Shown here in pieces: positions 14,235 to 21,723 of a stretch of DNA of 21,723 bases. The notes under the pieces were generated by a model. That model was not told the origin of the DNA, did no database searches, and was given only the letters and a program-made list of their open reading frames with translations. The first letter of the stretch is position 1, and the number at the start of each line of letters is the position of its first letter. The DNA is from Bacillota bacterium. Lineage in GTDB: Bacteria > Bacillota > Clostridia > Clostridiales > Clostridiaceae. The translations under genes and the position numbers were made by a program. Location of the stretch: assembly GCA_030706065.1 (NCBI GenBank), contig JAUZPH010000008.1, positions 1-21,723 on the forward strand, read 5' to 3'.

Positions 14235-14504
14235 ATGAGTGATAGATGCAAAAGGAGTATAAGGAATGTCCCAGTTATGATTTCACCAGTAAGAACAAAT
14301 TGTATATGTAGTTTTACGGATTTAATAAAACTTATTCTCATCATTCTTCAGTTTTCCAATTGCGGTGGTCACCGTGCCAAAGGAGATATAATCAGTAATG
14401 ATATCTTGTTTATAATAGCACTGTATTTTCTTTCATGTACGGGCTGTACACAGTCAAAAAGGGTTATGTACATCTGTGAAAGATGTGGCGGATACTATTA
14501 TTAA
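14235..14504 (+). CDS. 89-aa Cys-rich protein with two hydrophobic segments, unknown function
   Basis: ATG 14235 follows GTAGGAGGAG, a strong ribosome site about 9 bases away. The protein has eight cysteines (5, 23, 25, 43, 68, 71, 81, 84), including CTGC and CERC pairs near the end that could bind a metal or cluster. Two hydrophobic stretches lie at about 28-40 and 54-67, and three Tyr residues close the chain. No family is recognised. The small size, Cys content and neighbouring small membrane protein suggest a sporulation or coat role, but this is inference. A terminator follows directly. Confidence 0.7.
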   Translation: MSDRCKRSIRNVPVMISPVRTNCICSFTDLIKLILIILQFSNCGGHRAKGDIISNDILFIIALYFLSCTGCTQSKRVMYICERCGGYYY

Positions 14505-14509
14505 CAATT

Positions 14510-14532
14510 AAAGGGCTTATGGCCCTTTTTTA
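14510..14532 (+). terminator. Terminator of the Cys-rich gene
   Basis: AAAGGGC (14510-14516) pairs with GCCCTTT (14522-14528) around a 5-base loop, with a T-run ending at about 14531. Confidence 0.82.
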
Positions 14533-14707
14533 GTTTATCGGGAAATATGTATTAGCTAAATGGATATGATGAAACATATAAGAAAAGCATATTACTAACA
14601 AAAAAATTCTATAATGATGTTTGGTGCGGCAAAGAATCTGAGATTGCCTGATGTAATATCGGGATATACAATAATCTTATAATATAGTATTACAATGGAG
14701 GATTTGT

Positions 14708-15436
14708 ATGGATGATAATGTTTATAAAGTAGCTAAAAGAGGAGTTGATGAAGAGGATATCCGGTGGTTTTCTGCCAGTTCCATGGAGAAGCTTACCTCT
14801 GCTCAGGAAGAGATTAGATGGCTGCTGGATAGAGGATACAAGATAAATTCAATAATTGATTTTGTTGGTGGCCATTACCAGCTTTCTGCCAGGCAGCGTA
14901 ATGCTCTTCAGCGAGCTACTGCATCAAGTGCGGACTGCAGGGGGAGGATAGGAAAGCTTCTTCCTTTTGAAGCCGTTAGAGGAAAGTCTTTATATATTGA
15001 TGGCTTTAATCTTATCATCACATTGGAAGTAGCCCTCTCAGGAGGAACACTGATTCTAGGAAATGATGGCGTTTTCCGGGACCTGGCCGGGTTGAGGGGA
15101 ACGTATAAGCTTATTGATAAGACGGATAAGGCCTTGAATTTAATAGGGAAATTATTAATGGAGATTCAGCCGAAGATGGTCAAAATTTATCTTGATGTAC
15201 CGGTTTCAAACTCAGGAAGGTTGAAAAAGAGAATATTAGATCTTTCTGAATCCTGGATACTTCCCCTTGAAGTGGAACTTGTTCCTAATCCCGACACAAT
15301 ATTGGTAGATAAAGAGAATGTTGTTTCCTCTGACTCCATAATTCTCGACAGGTGTATAAGCTGGATAAATTTATCTCGTGTGGTTATTGAAAATTATATA
15401 GATGAACCGAGAATAATAAAGCTGGATATGATTTAA
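14708..15436 (+). CDS. DUF434-type protein with PIN-like C-terminal domain
   Basis: The 242-aa protein has an N-terminal helical region (about 20-80) with GGHYQLSARQRNALQRATAS, the signature I associate with DUF434 (COG2454). A larger domain begins LYIDGFNLIITLE (about 95-107) and includes LDVPVSNSGRLKKRI (about 162-176) and a late VVSSDSIILDRC (205-216). The Asp/Glu residues at about 98, 107, 120, 163, 209 and 214 fall where PIN or NYN nucleases place metal ligands, so RNA cleavage is a reasonable guess but unproven. ATG 14708 has GGAGG 6 bases upstream. A TATAAT box lies at 14678-14683 without a good -35. Confidence 0.85.
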   Translation: MDDNVYKVAKRGVDEEDIRWFSASSMEKLTSAQEEIRWLLDRGYKINSIIDFVGGHYQLSARQRNALQRATASSADCRGRIGKLLPFEAVRGKSLYIDGFNLIITLEVALSGGTLILGNDGVFRDLAGLRGTYKLIDKTDKALNLIGKLLMEIQPKMVKIYLDVPVSNSGRLKKRILDLSESWILPLEVELVPNPDTILVDKENVVSSDSIILDRCISWINLSRVVIENYIDEPRIIKLDMI

Positions 15437-15490
15437 GGCAGTAATAGACCGGTAAAATAAAACATATGAAAATATTACAGCTGCCTTTAT
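15435..15490 (+). terminator. Weak candidate terminator after the DUF434-type gene
   Basis: AAGGCAG-TAATA (15435-15446) pairs with TATTA-(CAG)-CTGCCTT (15473-15487) with a 3-base bulge and a 26-base loop. The T-run is poor. Confidence 0.35.
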
Positions 15491-15500
15491 TTGAAAGTAA

Positions 15501-15529
15501 TTGCTAAAATTCAGGAATTGGATTATATT
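15501..15529 (+). promoter_or_regulatory. Candidate sigma-A promoter of the DUF6483-type gene
   Basis: TTGCTA (15501-15506), 17 bases, TATATT (15524-15529): four and five of six consensus bases. Confidence 0.48.
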
Positions 15530-15677
15530 ATTATTCAAGGGTAGAGTTAGCATAAATACAGAAGGTCGCTTTTCTCTAAAAATATAAGGCAACGGAATTT
15601 ATATGCAGAATTGGGATACATCTTATGTAGAGCCCTGTGTTAATATTCGAAAATGAAAATAGAGGTGAAAGAGAGAC

Positions 15678-16334
15678 ATGATAAAAAATGATTTATTAGC
15701 CATTAAAATGAAACAGTTATCTGAGATTATCACAAAAGTTTTGTCATTCAATGAAGACAATAACTTTGGTGAAAGTCACCTTGTAATAAATGAAGCCTAT
15801 AGACAGTTAATCGGACTGAACTCTGATCTGGTTGAGAAACTTCCCTATGAGGACACAGTAAATTTGATAAGTGCATATGAATCTGCAGAGGTAGTAAAGC
15901 TTATAATTCTCGCAGAATTATTTAAATTGAGTTCTGATTTAAATTATCTTGAAGAAAATAGTGAAAAGGGACTTAGTAATGCCTATAAGAGTCTTAATGT
16001 TTACAGAAAAGCTTTAGAACTTGATAACGAGACTACAATTGAGATTTGTGAAGATAATATTGATAAAATTGTTGAAAGAGTAAGGGATTATGAAATACCT
16101 TTAGAAGGGATGCTGGCTATATTCAAATATGAGGAAGCTGTCGGAAGATTCGATAAGGCTGAGGATATGTTTTTTGAAATACTGGATTCCACCGAGGAAA
16201 AGTCGGAATTAATACAAGAGGGTATAAACTTTTATAACAGACTTTTGGGAAAGACAGAGGAAGAATTGGAGGAGGGAAACCTGCCAAAGGATGAAGTAGA
16301 GGATGGACTTCAAAGAGTTCAAAACTACATTTAG
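15678..16334 (+). CDS. DUF6483-like helical protein
   Basis: The 218-aa soluble protein is almost entirely predicted helix. The N-terminal part (MIKNDLLAIKMKQLSEIITKV, about 1-21) and the following LGLxSDLVEKLP-like segment resemble clostridial DUF6483 proteins, a call made from memory. The C-terminal half has TPR-like spacing, with pairs such as AYKSLNVYRKALEL (about 102-115) and GRFDKAEDMFFEIL (about 156-169), and an acidic end. Such repeats bind other proteins. No catalytic motif is seen. The ribosome site is GAGGTGAAAG before ATG 15678. The endonuclease IV gene starts 85 bases later with no terminator between, so the two may share a transcript. Confidence 0.8.
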   Translation: MIKNDLLAIKMKQLSEIITKVLSFNEDNNFGESHLVINEAYRQLIGLNSDLVEKLPYEDTVNLISAYESAEVVKLIILAELFKLSSDLNYLEENSEKGLSNAYKSLNVYRKALELDNETTIEICEDNIDKIVERVRDYEIPLEGMLAIFKYEEAVGRFDKAEDMFFEILDSTEEKSELIQEGINFYNRLLGKTEEELEEGNLPKDEVEDGLQRVQNYI

Positions 16335-16419
16335 ATAATTATCAAATATACTTAGAACTAACACTTTCTTTTAATTTTTTAAACGGTGAAGTGACAGTTC
16401 CCAGTTAAGAGGTGATGAA

Positions 16420-17313
16420 ATGATAAAAATTGGTTCCCATGTATCAATGAGTGGAAAGAAGATGCTGCTGGCTTCGGTAGAGGAGGCAGTTTCCTATGGA
16501 GCTAACACATTTATGGTGTATACCGGTGCACCTCAGAATACTTCAAGAAAGCCGGTTGAAGATTTAAATATAGAGGCAGCCCTGATACAAATGGAGAAGA
16601 ATGGAATAGAGGAAATCATAGTACATGCTCCATATATTATAAATCTAGGTAACAGCGAAAAATTAGAAACTTTTGAACTAGGTGTCAGTTTTCTGAGAGA
16701 AGAAGTGAGAAGATCTGAAGCAATGAAGAAAGCGAAACAACTGGTCCTGCATCCGGGCGCCCATGTTGGTGCAGGTGAAGAAAGAGGTATCCAGCAAATA
16801 ATACAAGGATTAAATGAAGTCATTACAAGAGAACAGAATATCCAAATAGCATTGGAAACAATGGCGGGTAAGGGGTCTGAATGTGGGCGTACTTTTGAGC
16901 AGATAGCCTCAATAATTGAAGGTGTGAAATGTAATGAGAAACTTTCAGTGTGCCTGGATACCTGTCACATTCATGATGCAGGATATGATATAGTCAACGA
17001 CCTGGATGGAGTCTTGAAGAAGTTTGATAATATTATTGGATTGGAGAGGCTTAAGGTAATCCATTTGAATGATAGTAAAAATCCAACTGGAAGCCGAAAA
17101 GACAGACACGAGCTTATCGGTTCCGGACATATCGGCTTTGAGGTCTTGTGTCGAGTGGCACAGCACGATCTGTTGAAGGATGTACCTAAAATACTGGAAA
17201 CTCCTTATGTTGATGACGGAAAGGGTAATAAGAAACCTCCCTATAAATTTGAAATTGATATGCTCAGGAAGGGAGTGTACAATTCAAATATCAAAGATGA
17301 GATAATTGTTTAA
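16420..17313 (+). CDS. nfo: Endonuclease IV (AP endonuclease)
   Basis: This enzyme nicks DNA 5' of abasic sites and removes 3' blocks in base excision repair, using three zinc ions. The 297-aa length is normal. All nine expected metal ligands can be placed: His69 (HAPY), His111 (LHPGAH), Glu146 (ALETMAG), Asp180 and His183 (CLDTCHIHDAGYD), His215 (HLNDSK), Asp228 and His230 (KDRHELIGSGHIG), and Glu260 (LETPY). ATG 16420 follows GAGGTGAT. The DUF1653 gene starts 26 bases after its stop and is probably co-transcribed, with the shared terminator at 17552-17582. Confidence 0.97.
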   Translation: MIKIGSHVSMSGKKMLLASVEEAVSYGANTFMVYTGAPQNTSRKPVEDLNIEAALIQMEKNGIEEIIVHAPYIINLGNSEKLETFELGVSFLREEVRRSEAMKKAKQLVLHPGAHVGAGEERGIQQIIQGLNEVITREQNIQIALETMAGKGSECGRTFEQIASIIEGVKCNEKLSVCLDTCHIHDAGYDIVNDLDGVLKKFDNIIGLERLKVIHLNDSKNPTGSRKDRHELIGSGHIGFEVLCRVAQHDLLKDVPKILETPYVDDGKGNKKPPYKFEIDMLRKGVYNSNIKDEIIV

Positions 17314-17339
17314 AGAAAGCGACAGGAGGCAATTTTATC

Positions 17340-17549
17340 ATGGTGGAAGTAGGATGCAGGTACAGACACTTCAAAGGTAAGGAATATCTTGTTCTTCATG
17401 TGGCTAAGCATTCCGAGACCCTGGAGGATTATGTAGTATATCAGGCTCTATATGGAGAAAAAGGGATTTGGGTAAGACCGCTGAAAATGTTTATAGAAGA
17501 AGTGAATGTAGGTAACACTAAAGTTAAAAGATTTGAAGAGATTCAATGA
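17340..17549 (+). CDS. DUF1653 domain protein
   Basis: This 69-aa protein is one complete DUF1653 domain: GCRYRHFKGKEYLVLHVAKHSET, then the acidic ED-YVVYQALYGEKGIWVRP, and a short tail. The pattern of a (Y/H)RHYKGxxYxVL start and VVY..LYG....WVRP is characteristic of the family. Its function is not established. ATG 17340 follows AGGAGG with about 10-base spacing. It is the last gene of the nfo unit. The domain often occurs alone or fused to other domains in bacteria, so no role in repair should be assumed from the neighbour. Confidence 0.9.
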   Translation: MVEVGCRYRHFKGKEYLVLHVAKHSETLEDYVVYQALYGEKGIWVRPLKMFIEEVNVGNTKVKRFEEIQ

Positions 17550-17551
17550 CT

Positions 17552-17582
17552 AAAAAAATCTGTCTATGAGGCAGATTTTTTT
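17552..17582 (+). terminator. Terminator of the nfo-DUF1653 unit
   Basis: AAAAAAATCTGTC (17552-17564) pairs with GGCAGATTTTTTT (17570-17582) through 13 bp with one T-G pair and a 5-base loop. It ends in seven T residues. Confidence 0.85.
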
Positions 17583-17617
17583 AATCTACTCTTTATGTCC
17601 TTTGGTAACATAGGATA

Positions 17618-17646
17618 CAGACAGAAACTGATTGCAGATATATAAT
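17618..17646 (+). promoter_or_regulatory. Candidate sigma-A promoter of the 17693 gene
   Basis: CAGACA (17618-17623), 17 bases, TATAAT (17641-17646). Confidence 0.52.
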
Positions 17647-17692
17647 TCAACTATAAGTTATTGTTTTATATGAAACCAAAGGAGGAATTTTC

Positions 17693-18337
17693 ATGAGTGC
17701 TTATTTAGGTAAAATACATCACTGGCTTTTTAACAAAATAAAATATGCTGAGGATATCGAGAAGAAAATCGAAAAGCTGGCCTCTGATCATGGGATAGCT
17801 GAGGCTTCTGAATGGAAAACCGAAATACAGGGTGAGTTTGGAGGTGTTACAGGAGATGAACCTCTTGAAAGAATCATCGACACTTCAAATATACATGGCT
17901 GGCTCCAAAATAAAATTATAGGAGTTGAATCAAGACAAGCGGCTTGGATAACAAGGTTACTAAGCACAAACAACAGCTATATGGATGCACTAATAAGAAT
18001 TTTTTCCGAAGATGGAAGAAGCAAAGGCTCTGAAGCAGTGGAGAACTACAACATAGAAAAAGCCGGAGATATTTACAGGGTGTTAAATGATTATATCCTT
18101 GAGGGAATGCCTTGCGACTCAGTGGATAAAGTTGTTGAAAATAGAGAAGAGTTATTTAAATGGATATCTACCAGATGTCTTCATAGAACGAATTGGGATG
18201 CAGCAGGCGGAGATATAAAGGTCTTTTATGAGTTGAGAAGGGTTTGGATAAGTAATTTTGTTAAGGCACTGGGTACAGAATTCAAGTATGATACAGAATA
18301 TGATGGAGAAATGAGGATAAATACCATAAGCATATAA
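17693..18337 (+). CDS. Unrecognised 214-aa protein with an internal duplication
   Basis: I do not recognise this protein. Two segments share the pattern IHxWLxNKIxxxE: residues 8-20 (IHHWLFNKIKYAE) and 67-79 (IHGWLQNKIIGVE), about 59 residues apart, suggesting a duplicated helix pair. The C-terminal part holds CLHRTNWDAAGGDIKVFYEL (162-181) with Cys162, His164 and Trp168, which could be a ligand or active site. It is soluble, with no signal peptide or membrane segment. ATG 17693 follows AAGGAGG at 7 bases. It is monocistronic: a promoter lies upstream and the terminator overlaps its stop. The paired His residues suggest a metal or cofactor site, but this is only a guess. Confidence 0.82.
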   Translation: MSAYLGKIHHWLFNKIKYAEDIEKKIEKLASDHGIAEASEWKTEIQGEFGGVTGDEPLERIIDTSNIHGWLQNKIIGVESRQAAWITRLLSTNNSYMDALIRIFSEDGRSKGSEAVENYNIEKAGDIYRVLNDYILEGMPCDSVDKVVENREELFKWISTRCLHRTNWDAAGGDIKVFYELRRVWISNFVKALGTEFKYDTEYDGEMRINTISI

Positions 18338-18362
18338 GACAGCAGGAGCTGTCTTATTTTTA
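18334..18362 (+). terminator. Terminator of the 17693 gene
   Basis: ATAAGACAGC (18334-18343) and GCTGTCTTAT (18348-18357) form a perfect 10-bp stem with a 4-base loop and a T-run. The stop codon lies in the left arm. Confidence 0.85.
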
Positions 18363-18445
18363 AGTTTGTAAACATTTTTAATATATGATAAATTAGAATA
18401 GTATAACAAATTTCAAAAAGGTTATTCATGTAAGGAGAAAGAATT

Positions 18446-19624
18446 ATGATAAAAAAGGATTTATCCGATATGAGGAAACATATGAAGCTTGAAAGTACAA
18501 TGCTTCAATTCCACCAGCTCTATAGTGTATATTTAAAGAAGGACAACCTTGAAGTAGTACATAAGGATTTAATTAATTTTGAGGCCTTGGAAAGTGAGAC
18601 TCAGGAGCTCTACATAAAGAACTTCAAAAAGTTATTGTCCGGTGCATTGGATTCTAAACTTTTTGAACTGGACTTTATAGCTGACAATAATTCCGATAAT
18701 ACCCAGGGAGTTCTTCATAAGGCTCTCGAGGAGAAAAATAATGAATCTTATATCATGGCCTTTGATGAGGTTGTAAATAAGATTGCGGCTAATTATAAAT
18801 ATGAGAGTGACATAGTTATAACCTTTATTACCGGCGAGTATTGGAAGGGTGCGAAAAAAAGAAGTGAGGCCGCTGATGAAGCAGAGGATGACAATGTGTT
18901 TTCCTTCAGGTTTCTTATGGCCAGTATAAATAAGATAGATCATCCTAAAAAGGCTTTACAATTTGATTATGTAAACAGGGAATTCAAAGCCAGTTCTTCT
19001 CTTGATGCCATCATTAATTTGAACAGTCCTCTGGATGGCTTCATGTTCCCATGCTTTAACAATAACTATTCGGATATAAATCATATCTTGTATTACTCAG
19101 GAAGAAATAATGAGGTGAATAGCGCCTTTATCGAAGAGGTTATGGGATGTACGCTCAAGATAACGGCAGAGGAGGAGAAAAACTGTTTTAATGCCATTAT
19201 CAAGGGGGTTGTCGGTGAATCTATAAAACCGGAGGTAATGCAGGCAATATATGAAAGGATCGCTGAAAAATCAGAAGATATTGAGGAAGGAGAACCTCAG
19301 GTTGTAACAGTAAAGGATGTTAAATCAGTATTGGAAGGCAGCGGTGTTGAGGTAAAGGACATTGAGACCCTGGAAAAGATATATGAAGAGACTATAGGAA
19401 GTACAAGCTTTGATTTTAAGGTGGATAATATTCTTCCGGATTTAAAATCAAAGTCCGTAAAAATTGAAAGCGAAGCAGCAAATATAAGTATTGCTCCACA
19501 GGCTCTCGGTAAGATTAAGCAGGTCAGGAATAAGTACGGCAAGAAGTGCCTCCTTATAGAACTGGATGAGGATATTGAAATCAATGGTTTTAAAATTCAG
19601 GCTTCAGAGACATGGCAGGAATAA
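18446..19624 (+). CDS. DUF4317 family protein
   Basis: The 392-aa protein matches the clostridial DUF4317 plan: an N-terminal KKDLSDMRKHMKLES start, a central DIVITFITGEYWKGAKKRSEAADE segment (here in the position of the family's 'yxIlixxxxYDIP' region), and the family's most recognisable block, SPLDGFMFPCFNNNYSDINH followed by ILYYSGRN (about 194-221). An acidic linker (about 275-290) leads to a C-terminal alpha/beta region ending in EINGFKIQASETW. The family is common in Clostridia and has no known function. The protein is soluble. ATG 18446 follows AAGGAG. A strong terminator ends it and also serves the convergent flavin reductase gene. Confidence 0.88.
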   Translation: MIKKDLSDMRKHMKLESTMLQFHQLYSVYLKKDNLEVVHKDLINFEALESETQELYIKNFKKLLSGALDSKLFELDFIADNNSDNTQGVLHKALEEKNNESYIMAFDEVVNKIAANYKYESDIVITFITGEYWKGAKKRSEAADEAEDDNVFSFRFLMASINKIDHPKKALQFDYVNREFKASSSLDAIINLNSPLDGFMFPCFNNNYSDINHILYYSGRNNEVNSAFIEEVMGCTLKITAEEEKNCFNAIIKGVVGESIKPEVMQAIYERIAEKSEDIEEGEPQVVTVKDVKSVLEGSGVEVKDIETLEKIYEETIGSTSFDFKVDNILPDLKSKSVKIESEAANISIAPQALGKIKQVRNKYGKKCLLIELDEDIEINGFKIQASETWQE

Positions 19625-19634
19625 CTATAGTATT

Positions 19635-19670
19635 TAAGAAAAAAGATAGGATTACCTATCTTTTTTCTTA
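19635..19670. terminator. Bidirectional terminator between DUF4317 and flavin reductase genes
   Basis: A perfect 16-bp inverted repeat (19635-19650 and 19655-19670) around loop ATTA has A/T runs on both outer sides. The minus-strand stop codon is in the loop. Confidence 0.9.
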
Positions 19671-20254
19671 TTGATTTTCTTTCTTTCTACCTTCTTTTGC
19701 ACCGAATAACCAAACTTACCCAATGATATCGATGCCAGCGGATAATATTCACCATGGGAATAGGTTATTAAATCTGCCTTTTCCAAATGAATTTTCCCAT
19801 TGGAATCAATCAAATTCTCTTCTACATGGACGGATAGAATCTCTGCCAGAAAAAGATCATGAGTACCCAAAGGGATTATACTTTTTACCTTGCATTCCAT
19901 AGCAATGGGACAATCCTTTAGCATCGGGACAGAAACAACCTCGCTCTCTTCCAAAGAGAAACCCATATCTGAAATTTTATCGGTTCTTCTTCCAGAACGT
20001 ACACCACAGTAGTCAACCTTTTTAGTCTGTGACCTGGTTGGAAGATTAACTACAAATTCGCCACTTTCCTTTATATATTCATATGATAACCTTTCAGGTC
20101 TTATAGCGACTGTTATCATAGGAGGCTTTGTACAGGCAGTACCAATCCATCCTACAGTAAATACATTAATATTGCCATTTGAGTTCATGGAAGTGATTAA
20201 AACCACTGGAACAGGGTTTAACATTACGCTTCCCTTGAATGTTTTTTTAGTCAT
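19652..20254 (-). CDS. Flavin reductase family (FMN-binding) protein
   Basis: The 200-aa protein fits the flavin-reductase-like split-barrel family that binds FMN and reduces flavin with NAD(P)H or acts as an electron carrier. Visible signatures are the early PVPVVLITSMNSNGNINVFTV, where a conserved N-x-x-x-(A/V) loop contacts FMN, then TKPPMITVAIRPERLSYEYI, the GEFVVNLP strand, and SGRRTDKISDMGF, the usual SGR..DK motif. The tail is strongly basic. ATG 20252-20254 follows AGGAG. The nitroreductase gene ends 80 bases upstream in the same direction, so both may be co-transcribed. The physiological partner is unknown. Confidence 0.92.
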   Translation of the reverse strand: MTKKTFKGSVMLNPVPVVLITSMNSNGNINVFTVGWIGTACTKPPMITVAIRPERLSYEYIKESGEFVVNLPTRSQTKKVDYCGVRSGRRTDKISDMGFSLEESEVVSVPMLKDCPIAMECKVKSIIPLGTHDLFLAEILSVHVEENLIDSNGKIHLEKADLITYSHGEYYPLASISLGKFGYSVQKKVERKKINKKKDR

Positions 20255-20334
20255 ATCATAATCTCCTGAAATCTACTGTAATCTGAGTTTTTCTTATAGC
20301 TAATCAATATCCATAAAAATTGGAGCAAAAGTAA

Positions 20335-21198
20335 TTAAACTACCCAACTGATTATATATTCTATGTTTTCTTCCGGAATTACAACCGATGGAGTACACTT
20401 TTTCCATATACCCTTGATTCCCATTTCTGAGGCACTTAACTCGAAGTGGCACATGGCAATTCCTATGTCAATCTTCTGCATATCAAAGCCCAAAGCTTTT
20501 GAATAACCCTTGGCATGGTTCATATAAATGTGAATTGTATTTTTTTCTTTCACAATTCTCCAGGGCTGTTTATTTGAAGCAGAGGGTGCCAAACGAACCA
20601 TTTCCAACGGCTCGCGGTAAATATCTGCATCGATTTCGGAAAGGGGCTTGGAAAAAGTGCCGTCAAAGAAAAGTTTTTCCCATTGCAGGCGATTATTCGA
20701 ACCGGCAATACTTCTCATAATGGAATCTACAATTCTTCTATTCTCGCTTGGTTGACCCACAGGAGAAACAATTGGAAGTATTTCATTTGTAGTTAATTTA
20801 ATGGCCTTTGCAAATTCACTCTTCTTAAAGGTACCACCTAGCCAGCAGGTACCAAGTCCTAGAGACGTCGCATACAAGATTACTTTTTCCAATTCATAAC
20901 CCAAAGCCAGAAGGTTTATCTCCTCATTGTCAGTTGCTGTCACTATGAAGGAGGAAGCACCTTTTATTATGCCATAGGTACCGAGTTTTACATCTGAAGT
21001 TTCCATGAGAATCTTCGAATCCACAATTATGAACCGGACGCCAGATGGAAAAGGTGCAGAAAGGGACTCAATGTAACTGGAGAGTTTCTTCTTGAGCGCG
21101 TCATCTATTGGAACAGGTTTATATGACCTTACAGACTTTCTCTTTCTTATTATTTGTGAAACAGGAATGTCAAAAATTTTATTGGTAGTATCACTCAT
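20335..21198 (-). CDS. Nitroreductase family protein (TM1586-like)
   Basis: The 287-aa protein is longer than the usual 180-220-aa nitroreductase and fits the TM1586-type group, in which one chain carries two half-domains. Visible motifs are IIRKRKSVRSYKP (about 16-28), the FMN-binding RKSxR start, and GYELEKVILYATSLGLGTCWLGG (about 99-121). The second half contains RLAPSASNKQPWR (about 203-215), the classical 'APSaxNxQPWxf' motif. Expected activity is FMN-dependent reduction with NAD(P)H; the substrate is unknown. ATG 21196-21198 follows AAGGGGG on the minus strand. It is followed after 80 bases by the flavin reductase gene. Confidence 0.93.
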   Translation of the reverse strand: MSDTTNKIFDIPVSQIIRKRKSVRSYKPVPIDDALKKKLSSYIESLSAPFPSGVRFIIVDSKILMETSDVKLGTYGIIKGASSFIVTATDNEEINLLALGYELEKVILYATSLGLGTCWLGGTFKKSEFAKAIKLTTNEILPIVSPVGQPSENRRIVDSIMRSIAGSNNRLQWEKLFFDGTFSKPLSEIDADIYREPLEMVRLAPSASNKQPWRIVKEKNTIHIYMNHAKGYSKALGFDMQKIDIGIAMCHFELSASEMGIKGIWKKCTPSVVIPEENIEYIISWVV

Positions 21199-21427
21199 AA
21201 CATTATCCCCCTTGCGAACTCTATGTTGAAATAAAACCGTAAATATTTAACCATATACTTGTTTAAACTCATATTCTTATTTTATGTAATTCAAGTAGTA
21301 ATTATTTTTACATAAAAGTAATATATAAAGTTCAATTTTATGGAAAAAAGTCATCCTATTGGATAAAAAATTATTTATATGAAATAATATATCATAAACA
21401 AATATAGAAAGAAAGGTGGATATTAAG

Positions 21428-21723
21428 GTGGACTTATCTGTGGATATAACCTGCCCAAATTGCAGCAGCATTAACCTTGAAATTAAGAGAAAAGTAACCT
21501 ATGTTTATACATATAAACTAAATACTGAGGAAAATAAAGAGAGGATAGATAAAAATGAGCCACTGCCATTTCTTTTTGATAATAGGGAAAAGTACGGTTC
21601 CGATGAATATATACTCTGTGAAAAGTGTGGCGCAAAATATCCGATAAGTTTGGGAAATAGAGAAAACAGAATAGATTTCACCATTCTTCGAAAGGCTATA
21701 AGATCGGATCATACAGAAAATCC
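21428..21723 (+). CDS. Zinc-ribbon protein, N-terminal part (runs off the window)
   Basis: The frame opens at GTG 21428 with AAGGTGG about 8 bases upstream and stays open to the end of the window (98 codons visible). The product starts MDLSVDITCPNCSSINLEIK and later has ILCEKCGAKYPI. Two CxxC pairs (Cys9/12 and about Cys72/75) flank a charged middle, which fits one zinc ribbon with a long insertion. The frames on the opposite strand here lack ribosome sites and are chance. Function is unknown. It is divergent from the nitroreductase gene. Confidence 0.72.
   Translation, partial: MDLSVDITCPNCSSINLEIKRKVTYVYTYKLNTEENKERIDKNEPLPFLFDNREKYGSDEYILCEKCGAKYPISLGNRENRIDFTILRKAIRSDHTEN

Noticed and set aside
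21277..21471. A minus-strand frame in the nitroreductase upstream region
   Set aside because: No ribosome site, very Leu/Ile/Tyr-rich from AT-rich DNA, and it overlaps the start of the plus-strand zinc-ribbon gene.
1..21723. CRISPR arrays, tRNA or rRNA genes, transposases, phage genes and known riboswitches
   Set aside because: I looked for regularly spaced repeats, cloverleaf-like sequences, terminal inverted repeats and the usual riboswitch cores upstream of the transporter and aroC genes, and saw none.

Overview
The window reads as a chromosomal segment of a low-GC, endospore-forming, anaerobic-type Clostridia bacterium. The evidence is AT-rich DNA, strong AGGAGG-type ribosome sites, an alpha/beta-type small acid-soluble spore protein (SASP), and several protein families typical of Clostridia (DUF4317, DUF6483, DUF1653, DUF434-type, NAGPA-type phosphodiester glycosidase). 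Mesophilic cellulolytic clostridia of the Ruminiclostridium type would fit, but that genus is a guess. There is no rRNA, tRNA, CRISPR array, transposase, integrase or phage module. The region looks like core or soft-core chromosome with many short, independently terminated units.

Layout. 1-1000 (minus): the 5' part of aroC, then a small membrane protein with an Asn-rich tail. 1080-3680 (plus): recQ with a promoter and leader hairpin, then two small proteins closed by a terminator. 3690-4390: an orphan minus-strand 57-aa protein, a remnant of the catalytic-histidine end of an esterase, and a strongly promoted tautomerase. 4460-7875 (plus): three cell-surface proteins in a row (a lipoprotein, a membrane-anchored phosphodiester glycosidase and a membrane-anchored predicted beta-propeller). 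7960-8340: a double zinc-ribbon protein. 8474-10933 (minus): an 819-aa four-domain sulfur-relay fusion, divergent from a CDF metal transporter at 11135-12316 with a palindromic element between them. 12535-13474: SASP convergent with a LysE-type exporter. 13889-14532: two small, possibly sporulation-linked membrane or Cys-rich proteins. 14708-19624 (plus): a DUF434/PIN-like protein, DUF6483, endonuclease IV, DUF1653, an unrecognised protein with an internal duplication, and DUF4317. 19652-21198 (minus): flavin reductase and nitroreductase genes. 21428-end: the 5' part of a zinc-ribbon protein.

The most unusual gene is the 819-aa fusion. It joins a CoA-disulfide-reductase-like flavoprotein, rhodanese, TusA and DsrE2. 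The three sulfur-carrier domains keep their reactive cysteines (about 512, 588, 780). The oxidoreductase module appears to have lost its active-site Cys (Ala45), its NAD(P)-binding glycines (158-163) and the Asp of its second FAD motif (Asn284). This suggests a persulfide relay with a pseudo-oxidoreductase or repurposed flavin module. Other points of interest are the CDF transporter (His/Asp + Glu/Asp metal site and a second C-terminal domain), the duplicated IHxWLxNKI protein, and the esterase remnant. All family calls were made by eye from sequence motifs, with no database search.
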